Assembly (NCBI GenBank): GCA_964006375.1
Contig: OZ023265.1
Coordinates: forward strand, 15,421,252-15,485,251
Direction of reading: 5' to 3'
From: Tillus elongatus
Lineage: Eukaryota; Arthropoda; Insecta; Coleoptera; Cleridae
Length of the DNA stretch: 64,000 nt
Position 1 is the first letter of the stretch, and each line of letters opens with the position of its first letter. The position numbers and the translations under genes are program-made. The notes below the pieces were generated by a model, which did not search any database, was not told where the DNA came from, and saw only the letters and a program-made list of their open reading frames with translations. This document shows positions 49,044 to 60,260 of this stretch, one piece after another.

Positions 49044-50284
49044 CGAGGGCGGGTCAATAAGTCCGTCACTTTTGGAATTTCCCGCCTCCTCACGGGAAGA
49101 GAAACACTGCTGCTGTCAAATTTTGAACAAGCTGCGTCATTTAGTTTGTGTTAGATAGCCATTGAAAGCAGACAACCTCTTGAGTTATAACGAAAATGGA
49201 AAAAAGTGAATTTTGTGTGCTCATCAAACATTATTTTTGCGGACAAAACCATCACTCAAATCAACGCTAAGCTTGGAAAATACTATGGGGACTCTGCACC
49301 ATCAATTTCCATGGTAAAAAGTGGTTTACTGAATTTCGTTGCGGGCACAAATGACGCGCAACGTTCTGGACGCCCAGTTGAGGACGCTACAGCCGAAACA
49401 ATTGAAAAAAAATCACGATATGGTGTTGGCCGATCGGATATTAAAAGTTCAGGAGATTGTGGAAGCCATAGGCATATCACATGGCTCAGTGGTTTCGATT
49501 TTGCATGATCACTTGGGTATGAGAAAGCTATCCGCAAAATGGGCGCCGCGTTTGCTCACAATCGGCCACAAACGCAATCGTGTGACAACTTCGAAGGAGT
49601 GTTTGGCGTTCTTTAACCGCAATAGGGACGAGTTTTGCGCCGTTTCATAGCCGTGGACGAAACATGGATTCACCACAACACTCCAGAGACCAAGCAACAG
49701 TCAAAACAGTGAGTTTCTCCTTGCGAATCGGCGCCGAGGAAGACCAAGGTGTATTGTCAGCTAATAAAGTCATGGTGACCGTTTTTTAGGATGCACTCGA
49801 TATAATCCACATTGATTACCTTCGAAGGAGAACAACAAGCAATGCCGAATATTATACCAACTTATTGGACCGATTCAATGACAATTTGAAAAAAAACGAC
49901 CGCATTTTGCCAAGAAAAGAGTTCTGTTCCACCAAGACGATGCAAGGGTTCATACATGTGTAGTCTTCATCGCGAAATTGCATAAATTGGGCTACGAATT
50001 GCTCCTTCATTTGCCCTATTCTTCGGAGTTGGCCCCGAGTGGCTATTTCTTTTTTCCAAACTTAAAGAAATAGCACGGCGGAAAGAGATTTGACTCCAAT
50101 GATGAAATCATCTCACAAACCAACCTATTATGAGGACCTCTTATTTCCGGAAGGGACAAAAAAATTGGAGAAACGTTGGACGAAGTGCATACAGCTCAAA
50201 GGAGACTATATTGAGAAATAAAATGATTTTTTGTCAAAAACCTGTGTTTCATTCAAAAAGTCACGAACTTATTGACCGTCCTCG
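49044..50284 (+). mobile_element. mariner element, mellifera type, nearly full length
   Basis: Inverted ends CGAGGGCGGGTCAATAAGT (49044) and ACTTATTGACCGTCCTCG (50284), with TA at the left flank. Length 1241 bp, close to the usual 1.3 kb. Encodes the relic at 49196-50221. Confidence 0.93.
49196..50221 (+). pseudogene. mariner transposase relic
   Basis: Begins MEKSEF.VLIKHYF, frameshift near 49235, then TITQINAKLGKYYGDSAPSI and SGRPVEDATAE; a further shift gives HDMVLADRILKVQEIVEAIG, SHGSVVSILHDHLGMRKLSA, RNRVTTSKECLAFFNRN. VDETWIHHNTPETKQQ (first catalytic Asp kept, about 49656), then broken frames with FHQDDARVHTC (second Asp kept) and SSELAPSGYFFF (third Asp of the DD34D triad is Gly). End ...KGDYIEK-like, stop 50219-50221. 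About 342 codons, the normal size; multiple frameshifts. Confidence 0.92.

Positions 50285-50701
<417 letters not shown>

Positions 50702-50788
<87 letters not shown>
50702..50788. repeat. (TA)n microsatellite
   Basis: About 43 units. Confidence 0.98.
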
Positions 50789-50791
<3 letters not shown>

Positions 50792-53589
50792 CACTTTTAG
50801 ATAGCAAGCAAAATTTTTGACACATTTTATGCATAATGTCCTATACCTCAGTCCAGCCGTTTTTGACATATCTCAATTTTTATGTCAAAAATGACGTCTG
50901 TAGGCCTAAATATAACTGTCAATTCATCATATATGAAAGCCTTTATCAATTCATTTAATTTGATTTCCTTGTAGAATATGATCTACTTTAGTGGCCTGCG
51001 ATGTTAGTTTGATAATAAAGAAATACAGGCCGATCAAAAACTCACATTGAAAATTGATTTGAAAAAATCGTAAAAGTATTTTTTTTTCTAAAGGAAACCC
51101 GGAATTTTTATAATTCTATCTTATTCAGCGTTAAGAAAGAGGGTAACTTTGTATAAGGTTGTCTATGCCAAAAATTTGTAGTTTTAGAAATATGGGCATT
51201 TTAACAACTTACAAGAGTATGATGGTTTGTTACCTCCTTCAAAGAAAAAGCTTTAGAGCACAAGAACCGTGGTATATTGTGACTGACCTCAGGTGGATAT
51301 AGATCTGCTTAATGGTGAGGTCACAATTGCCTATAACACCCTACCCTAAAGTAGCTATCTATCAGATTATCAAATTTGTTAAGATTAACAGCACTGTTTG
51401 AGGAGGTTGACAGATCTGGATGTAGTTTGATACTAACGTTTTCTTCCTTTGTTTGCTTCTCACTGCCTAGAATCCTATATTTGTGGTCTCTCCAGACTAG
51501 TGCCAGGTTACATTGAAATTTAGATATCTAGATAATAGTTAGTAAAAAATAATTGTTTGCACTGATGACAAAAGAAATGAGAAGTTAGTGAGGAATTTCT
51601 CTCCAATTAAACAGGTATTTTAGTATAACAAAATATATAAATTTATTCATATAAATTATATTTGGAATAGCAAACAAAATGAAATAAAAATGGTTGGTAA
51701 ATCTCAGATAAACATTAATTGCACACAAATAACAGTCAGATAAATAGCAAGAATCTCAAGAGAAAGAAATTATTAATTTACATACATGTACCATAACAAT
51801 AGGATAAAGATAGTTGCATATTACTAAAATGTTACTGTTAATTACTTAGGGCATCGCTCAAAAATAAAGACGAATGATTAGGTAAATTACTTGACGTTTG
51901 TCAATCAATTGCTAGATCTTCTAGTGAATTAACTGGACAGTTCTTTTAGTGAGGCTCCAAAAAAAAAAAAAAGAATATATAATCCTACGTGAAATTTCTA
52001 CATTAATTATGAAAAATAAGCGATGTTAAAGAGAATGTATAGGTTAGGTATTTTACAGACAAAATTTGCTAATTGCAATAAAAAATAAAAAATGTTTGTT
52101 TAAATTTACAAAAATTGACAAAATCTTAGAGATTAGAGAGGAAATATATAGTTGCGCTGAAAGCACCTCACTGACATTGTTTAGCTCAAACTTGATTGCG
52201 TGATTTTGAAAGTTCAGGTGATTAAAACTTCAGATGTTAGATTTCGGCATGAAAATTCTGCTGATTAAGAGAAAAGATTTGTTTAGACTCACCAGTCTTC
52301 CGGTACTGAGTTACCTGATGACCCTGTAAAGATGCTTTCCAGGTGGGGTCAATCATGAGTGCCTGACACAGATTCCAGACTCCAATAAAAGCGGAAAAAC
52401 TGGGGAAAACGACTGGGACTTCCCATCAGAGATTATTGGGTCGGTGGATGTTACTGCTCCAATATTACAAAACGATTTAACACCTATGTCGACGTTCTGA
52501 ATTCGCTTGATGGAAACTTTGCGAATCGCAATTAAAACGTGAATTTGCTTAAGTAAAATTCACTACCAATTGACTTATAGTTCGATAGAAACCAGGAATT
52601 CTTTCTGATTACGGCAAGAAGTCAACAGCTCGGAACAAAGAAACACAACTTAATTCCCGTTTTTAAGCTGAATACTATGTTTATTTAAACTCGAAAATCA
52701 CTTGAGTTGCTCCGAACAACCACTGACAATAATTACTAGGTGGTACAGATAACAGAAAGAACATTACAACCCCGTTTTTCGATAATTTAATAGCCACCGA
52801 AAACTGACGGTGTTCACTCTATGAAGACTCAGCAGAGAGTCCCCGCTAATGTGTCGGGTTCGGCAACTGCTAGGTCGCTGCACGCAAAAATTCTTACTGT
52901 GGCCGTTACTGGCTGTGCGCGAGCTCTTTCTAGCATCCATTCTTCGAATGAGATAAAACGAGACCTCCAATCGGTGGCTTTGCCGGAAATTCTCTGCAAC
53001 GCTTCCAAACCGTCGTTGGGTGACATCACCGATTATGGAAAGTTCCAAGATAAACAATATTTTGTTCTCGAACATTCCTAGAGTACCTTTTCAATGCTTA
53101 TTTCGTTCCCGAAAATATTTATTCATTAATAATGCGAGGTAGTTTTCCATGGCAAACATATATTGAATTTTAGAAATGCAGTAAGGTAGTTTACGGTGCT
53201 TGAAGATCTAGCGACTTTTCATGAAAATAATTTTGAAATCAAAACATGAATTGCCTTACAGATATTGAATTGTCGGCTCTTAATTAAGTCTCTTACGGGT
53301 TTATTTTGAATAACCAAAGCAGTATATAAACGTAATCGTTACAGGTTTCTGCCCTCATTTGGCTGCTTGGCTACTGTTTCTGCTTTTATTTGGGTCTGCT
53401 TGGCTCGAATCGGTTATTAGGAGTCAATACACTTAAAAATCAATATGCTTTTGACTTTCTAACCGATACTAACGACTGCGCCACTTAACTTTGTGGTTAA
53501 GACGTTTGAATTTTTAAAACAATTTATTTAATAATTTACACAATTAATACTTAATATAAAATTACAGTATAAAAATAAATACAAATACT
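50789..53589. other. Unassigned DNA
   Basis: Mostly AT-rich without recognisable features. 52810-53040 is GC-richer and open on both strands (103 codons minus, 86 plus), with no domain I recognise; it could be an exon or part of an unrecognised retroelement. Confidence 0.35.
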
Positions 53590-53890
53590 AATATCAACAA
53601 AAATTGAAACCGACCATGGAGATGGGTTATAGGGGGCCTAATTCGACGTCATTTGAAGAAATGGTTTCAAAATTAAAAAATCGGGATCTCCTCATTAGTG
53701 ATTTTTCTTAAAGTAAATTCACTAATTCCGGTTTATATTTGATCCACCCTCGTATATGTATATAAGAATATGAATTAAACTGACCCCAATTGTGGGTCCT
53801 AGGGTTCCTAACGAGGGCTCATTTTAAGAACATTTAAAACACTCAGAAGTCGGAATCTCCTGAAAGAGAATTTTTTGTTCAAAAATTTGC
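53590..53890 (+). repeat. Rep1 gamma blocks, two diverged copies in tandem
   Basis: GAAACCGACCATGGAGATGG / AGGGGGCCTAATTCGACG / GATCTCCTCATTAGTGATTT at 53605-53730. Then a second, more decayed copy: ATTAAACTGACCCCAATTGT, TCCTAGGGTTCC, GGGCTCATTTTAAG at 53773-53870. Each ends in an alpha-like AATTCACTA or its remnant. Confidence 0.7.
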
Positions 53891-54557
53891 TATAATAAAA
53901 TAAAACACCTGGTAATATTTCAGCCATTTTGAGCTGCAATGATGAGTTTCTGACAGGCAACACCAATATCTTTCTACTGTCTGACTATATGGTACAAACT
54001 ACAGAGCAATTAAACCCAATCTTACATTCTGTAAGTGAATGTAATCATAAGCTGGTGTAGAATTGGGTCTCTTAGAGAGGACAATGCCGACTGTACATGG
54101 TCTTCGTTCCACGCGCGGGCCATAAACCGATTGTCTTACTGCCAATAGTCCATTATGTGTTTGCTCCAGCTATTGTGAAGCTCTATTCTCCAAGAGATGT
54201 TCACGTACACTGTTTGCTTAATTGCTACAGGCTAAAACAACTCTTGTTGCTTCTTGTGTATGCCTCACTTCCGGGCTTTGTGTCACGTAAATATGAAGTT
54301 TACTGGGTGCTTGGGAATTTCTCAATGTAGAAGATAGAATACTGGACGACAGCTGCCAATCTAAATGGATCTTCAGGATAATAGGCGTATGCATAAATGA
54401 TATAAACTGTAAGTTTATAAAAGTATAAAACTGTCTGGAGATTATAACAGCGTCAGTTTTATCATCACCGCATTCTGAAGGCGACAGCACTTTGTCATGG
54501 CAACTAGAATTATCTGCCCCAACTTCCATATTAGAGAATTTTCATTATTTCAGATGA
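53891..54557. other. Unassigned DNA
   Basis: Open frames of 77 (plus) and 103 (minus) codons without recognised domains; may include decayed LINE-D 5' sequence. Confidence 0.3.
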
Positions 54558-54599
54558 GTGCGAATTTGGGTACCTAGAAGGTCGGTAATTTTTTTATAT

Positions 54600-55155
54600 G
54601 TATATATATTGAGGGGGCTCATTGGTAAAGTAAAGCAACTTAAAAAATTACTCAACACGCAGTACATAAAAATAATATTTTCTGCTCTGGTGGCAAGTTT
54701 GGTTCGATATGGAATCGTGGCGTGGGTAGCAATGCTGGCAAGCCATATTAAATATTTGGAGGTTATCCGCAAACTATTCTTGAAAATTATATATGGTAAA
54801 CCTTCGGTGTATCACAGTGATCTGTTATTCGCAGAGGCCAATGTGTTAGACATGAGACAGTTGTACTCATATTCTTCCTTGGCACATTATTATAAGCACA
54901 AGGGTGAGTTTGATATTGTGGATCATACGTATGGAGGCGAAGAGAACAGTACATGAAGGTTCCTAGAGTGCATAAAACGGTGGGACAGAGGTATTATACC
55001 TTTATTATGCCAAGGTTGTATAACATGCTACCACTAGAAATAAAAAAAATGAAGATCCGAGTTCGTTTTCAGAAGCAGGGTAAAAACTTGGCTCCTTACA
55101 GTACCACGAAAGTTAGTGCAAAGTATTGTCGATTTGAAAAACAGCTGATTTGATT
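54600..55155 (+). pseudogene. LINE-D: C-terminal end of a jockey/CR1-type LINE
   Basis: LIGKVKQLKKLLNTQYIKII, SLVRYGIVAWVAMLASHIKY, LEVIRKLFLKIIYGKPSVYH at 54615-54830; a stop at about 54954, then in another frame KTVGQRYYTFIMPRLYNMLP (54970) to a stop at 55151. It aligns with the end of LINE-B (SYGIIAWGG..., KTIGQRSYTYLAPKIYNLLP) but is a different copy or family. RT active site absent. Confidence 0.85.
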
Positions 55156-55784
55156 TAGTAGTTGTAATGGGAGGATTTGTAGGATACCTATGTGGGCATG
55201 TGTGTGCGTTTAAGAGAACGAGAGAGAGAGAGAGAGAGAGTATGCAGGTGTATGGGGTTGCGAATGTGTGTAGGTAGCTCTCTCTCTCTCTCTCTGTGTG
55301 GGTGAATGTGGTGGTAATTTCCTGTTGTTTACTATGAGAGTTTGGTTTTCGGGACGCATTTCTGTTCAATCACCTACAGGATGGGCAAATCTATACTGAA
55401 TTTTGCCGACGCACAGTCTCTGACTTTGTCGGATCGTTATTATTTGCTGATGGTGTATAAAAAGGCGGAAACGGGTAACCGTGAAAAAAAAATCCCATGT
55501 TGATATTGTTATTTATTGTTAAAAACTCAGATTGGGTATTGTCGGGGGTCGATTTGAAAAGCCGCGGATTTGGTTTGAAAATTGTAGTAGAAGGAATTAG
55601 ATTGTTTTATCTGTTTCAGTTTCAGTTGACACATTATTTGTGTTATTTGGTAATTTTTATAAGTGCAAATTATTCCTTTATGATTTCATTAATGTTAGTG
55701 GGTGGACTAAACAGTGTTTGTTATGTCTTATCAACACATATAAAGGATCGAAGTTTTAAAAAAAGGGCTGATATACAACAGGTT
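55156..55784. other. LINE-D 3' region with (GA)n and (CT)n, then unassigned DNA
   Basis: AG tract at 55217-55240 and CT tract at 55278-55296 follow the LINE-D stop, as an AG tract does in the LINE-B 3' UTR. 55497-55838 is open for 113 codons with hydrophobic stretches but overlaps Rep1 at its end and has no known domain. Confidence 0.4.
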
Positions 55785-56500
55785 AGTTATTTTCTCTCTG
55801 ATGCTTTGGCGGTAGTGTCAGTTAAGTTTATGGTTTAACGGTCTATAATTTTTGGCTAATTTGCGTACAAAAAATTCGTCAATGAGGAGACCGCGACTCT
55901 AGAATTTTAAAAATATTTCTTTAAATGAGCGCAAACTAGGCCCCCAATGTTCAGCTTTGGTCTGTTTACATATATACAGGGTGACGCATTTCTACCGTAA
56001 AGCTCAATATAATTATTATTATATAAGAGACGAGAAAAAATTCTATAAGTTAATTATAGGGTGTCTTGAGCTGCATCTTATAAAATTATTTTGACTATCA
56101 CAGGCTGGCCCATATGTCGTTGGTGATCCCTACATATTTTTTTTTCGAACAGCCTTCTTTTATTGAATTTTTTATCGAAATATGTTTGTAAGAAAAAAAT
56201 CAAGGCGCAGTAAGTGCGTTTTGGTAGCAAATTTTCATTAAATGCTTCAAATTTCAATAACTCAATTTGCTATTAACCTAAGGTTTGTTGGCTAGGAAAC
56301 CAACATTTAAAGTCTATTGTCGGAATTTTTTTGTACATTTTCAAACAATAAGTTATTTTGATAAAATATGGCACATTGTTTCTACTATATAGGTTATACC
56401 GGTAACCAAATTGATGACTGCTTGCATTAAAAAGACATATTTGCTATCCAAACATTTTTATAAAAATTCACTTTCATAACGCACTTGCTGCGTCCAGCCT
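55785..56500 (-). repeat. Rep1 repeat copy (o), inverted
   Basis: Beta with gamma-like insert (AATGAGGAGACCGCGACTC, GAGCGCAAACTAGGCCCCC), the seed TTTACATATATACAGGGTG unexpanded at 55966, and alpha 56204-56494 (GGCGCAGTAAGTGCG ... TAACGCACTTGCTGCGT). Confidence 0.85.
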
Positions 56501-57019
56501 TTTTTTATATATGTGTTTAGTTAACATAATGATCTTTGATTATTGTTGTAACTTTAACTACGTTTGTTCAATCCGTTTATTTGGGGACTTTCCCATTTGG
56601 TATTGCATATAGTAAATAAATTGTTTGATGCCAAGGACTTACTGCTGTTTTGTATACCTTTGCACCAGCCTGTATATTTCTGCAGCGGTGACATTTGATT
56701 TAACACTGAAGTGAAGGATAAAGCTTATTGTGGAAAATCAATCATTCTGTCAGAAGCACGCTTTAACATTGTATATAGACAAAAATTATTGGTGGTTACC
56801 AAGTCGAATTGACTATATATACGCGTCCGGTAGAATATTAATTGCGAAAGTACATGTCCACTGAATTTCCTATAATGTAATTACCGTTTTACACGGACTG
56901 AAAACATTTTGATGTTTTAACCAAATATACCATAAATTTTGCAATGCAGATTAAATTTCTATGGCAGCGGCTCAACTGTTTTTTGCTAGTATTTTAGGAG
57001 CGCTTTTATTTCAGAGAAT
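56501..57019. other. Unassigned DNA
   Basis: Nothing recognised. Confidence 0.4.
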
Positions 57020-59560
57020 TTCCATTGTTTCGCTACTAAACTAAATTAAATTTTATTTAGCGTTGACAGGGCTCTAGTTTGTTTAACGCTTTTGTGTGAG
57101 GCTTCTATAATAATAAATTAAATATTGCGCGAATTTTTCACCTCCCGAAAGCGAAATTTATATGATAGGTTTTTTCATAGTCTCTATATAGGTGTCCCAG
57201 AACATGTATAGACCTATTCAGCCACTCAAAAGCGCTGGTTCTCTAAATCTTGTGACAAGGCCCGACTTGGAAACGTCAAAGCTCACAAAACGCTTCTACA
57301 CAATCCCAGTCGAGAAAACCGTCAAGCATTTAACGACGCAAAAAACCGCTATGACCGCATTCTTTCTGAGGCAAAAAACTCGTTTAATAACCACATCAAA
57401 AACAAAGTCCTCTCAAGCTCCAAACCCTTGTGGACTCTTACTAAATCTATTGGGAACAACTTCTGCAAGAGCACATTCCCACCTTTTGTTTCAGAGAAGG
57501 AAATCGTTTCTACCTGGGCAAGGCTGAACTTTTTGCCTCGTTGTTCGCCGGAAATTCTACGCTCAACCCAGCTCTAAATGTTCAACCACCGACAGTCCCC
57601 AATGTCGCGCATAAAATGACGGATATCATTTTTAAAACTAATAAGGTACTAAAGATGCTCTATTCTCTTATTACCAGGAAATCCTTTGGCCTTGACGAGA
57701 TCCCAGCAATTGTTATCAAAAAATGCGCACCAGAACTTGCTCCTGTCCTGACTCGTCTGTTTCAGACATCTTACAATAGAGGTACATTCCCTAGTAACTG
57801 GAAAACTGCTCGAGTACAACCCGTCCCCAAGAAAGGATCCAAAGCGCTTCCTAGCAACTATAGGCCTATCTCTCTCCTTTCAGTGATATCTAAAGTGATG
57901 CTTAATAAACTTCCCGCTTTGGCCTACCACCAAAACTCTGTACCTGGACAGCAAACTTCCTCTCCAACCGAAGCATTTCTGTTGTCGTGGATGGCCATTC
58001 CTCTAAACTATATCCAATTAATGCAGGAGTTCCTCGAGGTTCAGCTTTAGCCCCTATTTTGTTTCTTCTCCACATCAATGACCTCCTCTCTAGCACACCC
58101 AACCCAGTTCACAGTTACGCGGACGACAGCACCCTCCACTCAAATATACAATATTCTAAGCCTGTCTCTTTGGCCCAATTAGATGAGGATCGCAGACTCA
58201 TGGCGGATTCTATCTCCGTGGCTCTCCAAAAAATATTAGACTGGGGAAGTAGAAATCTTTTAAAATTCAAACCCACCAAATCTCAGTCTTGCTTTCTTTC
58301 TCATAAAATATACAGCAGCCCTAGACCCATCACAATGAACAACCAGTTTTTCAAAGTAATGAGTCCCTTTCACTTGTTGGCACTTCTGTGGATCGAAATC
58401 TCAATTGGCACCAACATGTCACATCAATTGCAGAAGCGGCTGCTAAGAAATTAGGTTTCCTCTTCCGGGCTCGCAAATACTTTTCACCAGCTAATCTTAT
58501 ATACTTCGCAAATAAGACCAAACCTCGAATACGGCACCCACATCTGGGGTGCTGCTGCCGCTTCTACACTCGCTATCCTGGACTCCATTCATAAAAGAGC
58601 TATACGTCTCATTGGTGACCCTACCCACACCCAAAGGCTGCCATCCCTTGCTCACCGACGTGCCGTTGGTGACCTCTCTCTCTCTCTTTTATAGATACCT
58701 GCACGGGCACTGCTCAGAGGAGCTTTCTTCCATAGTTCATCCAACTGCTGTCCCCAACAGATCTACCAGAGGAACAGAGCGAATGTCCAGGTCACCAGAC
58801 ATAGAACATCTTGTTATGCCCGCTCTTTTGTCCCGAGAACTTCCAAGTTGTGGAATTCCTTGCCGGAGCATGTTTTTCCTTCTCCTCCGAACCTCCAAAC
58901 CTTCAAGTCCAGAATTAACAAGTTGTCTCTTTCCTCCTTGTCGACACCCACGGTACGATAGTATTTAGGCTGTAAGCCCTCGTGGTGTGTTGTTGAAATA
59001 ATAATAAAAAGATGTGCGCAAACCTTGGGATGAAGGTAGACTACGTAAAAATGACATCACAAGTGAATACTTTTTTTTCCTATGGGGCCTCCATTATGAA
59101 AATATATTTGCCGTAGACAAGGCTCTAGTTTTGTTTAGCGCTTTTCTGTGAGGCTTATATCATAATAAATTAATTATTGCACGAATTTTGCAACTCCTCA
59201 TCGAGAACTTTATATGATGAGGTTGTTTTCTAGTTTCTATACGGGTGTCCCAGAATATGTGTGCAACCTTTGGGATAAAGCTTGAGAAAGGTTGACCACG
59301 TAAATATACTCACAAGTTTATGTAAGTTTTTTTATAGGGTCTCCATTATGAAGATATAGGTGTTGACAGAGCGTTAGTTTAGTTTAACGTTTTCGTGTAA
59401 GGCTTCTGTCGTTATAAATTAACTATTGTCCTAACTTTGCACCTCCCTAAAGAACACTTTATATTATAGGTGCGTTATTTCTGTAATGAAGGTAGACGCC
59501 GAAAAAAGAGCATACCAAGTTTATATACATTTTTTCATGGGGCCTTCATTCAAAGATATG
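57020..59560. repeat. ~240-bp tandem units split by LINE-A4
   Basis: Units share GGCTCTAGTTTTGTTTA..GC, GTGAGGCTTATATCATAATA, TTTATAT.AT.AGG and GGTGTCCCAGAA.ATGT. Unit 1 ends at 57207, the LINE intervenes, unit 2 is 59011-59250, unit 3 59251-59480, and a fourth starts. With the LINE removed the spacing is about 227-248. They may be subterminal repeats of MLE-4, whose transposase starts just beyond. Confidence 0.8.
57208..59010 (+). pseudogene. LINE-A copy 4: RT with internal deletion
   Basis: Linker (CFSPLKSAGSLN-like, KRFYTIPVEKTVKH and FFLRQKTRL in the alternate frame), then FKTNKVLKMLYSL, KKCAPELAPVLTRLFQTSYN, WKTARVQPVPKKGSKALPSN and YRPISLLSVISKVM (57860). Here about 250 bases present in copy 2 are missing (from VEKYVNTELI to the palm-A Asp and beyond). 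Sequence resumes with YHQNSVPGQQTS (frame-shifted), GVPRGSALAPILFLLHINDL, SYADDSTLHSN (active-site YADD intact, 58117), and the C terminus to ...LSSLSTPTVR at about 58963. Tail GTTGTTGAAATAATAATAAAAA ends at 59010. Inserted into GGTGTCCCAGAACATG|TGCGC. Confidence 0.92.
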
Positions 59561-59681
59561 GGCGTCCCAATTCCCACTCTGAAAACTGGTTTTCTATTTA
59601 TTATATTTGGTAATACTTCTAAACGCCAAAATAACATGAACAACAAACCAAAAATGACAATTTTACACACTACAGTAAATG

Positions 59682-60260
59682 TTAAAATTGACGGCGGTCT
59701 TGTTCAATGCATAAACGTATTCTTTTCTCAAATGATTTCTGGGCTTTCAATAACATTTCAGAAGTTACTGTGCGGAAAGGACTTCGTATTCTTAGTTCCT
59801 TATCTTCTCGGTTAGTCTGGGGTACTTTGTAAACAATACTTTTTATGTACCCCCACAAAAAGAAATCCAAACTTGTTAAGTCCGGGGATCGTGCAGGCCA
59901 GTTATGTGAGCATCCTCGTCCTATCCATTTATTGGGGTAACTTTCGTGTAAATGTTCTGGTACACTGGTTTTAAAATGGACGGGAGCACCGTCTTATTGG
60001 AACCATATCCGCCGTCTAATATCTCTTGGGATATATTCTAAAAGCACTGGCAAATCATCTTGTAAAAATCATTTGACCGTTCAAGTTCCCATTAAAAAAG
60101 GATTATGTGTCCTTCTAATATTCCGGCCCAAACATTAATTCTCCATCTGTGCTGATGATCAACTGTATGGACGTTGCGACGCACTTCCTTTTATACCAGA
60201 TGACAATGCTCAAATAATTCCCAATATATTCACAAACCTAATTTGTCATTGGCATAAGCT
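59682..60260 (-). pseudogene. MLE-4 transposase C-terminal half
   Basis: From right to left in shifting frames: WRINVWAGILEGHIIL (about 60140), LNGQMIFTR, DGAPVHFKTSV (second catalytic Asp, about 59985), PNKWIGRGC, RSPDLTSLDFFLWGYIKSIV (third Asp, about 59880), then SEMLLKAQKSFEKRIRLCIE and QDRRQF at 59685. Stops and a frameshift interrupt the middle. The first catalytic residue and the helix-turn-helix are not recognised upstream (beyond 60260). Same family as MLE-1 to MLE-3. Confidence 0.85.

Noticed and set aside
52764..53081. Frames of 103 and 86 codons on opposite strands
   Set aside because: Mutually overlapping, no domain recognised; kept only as a note in the unassigned region.
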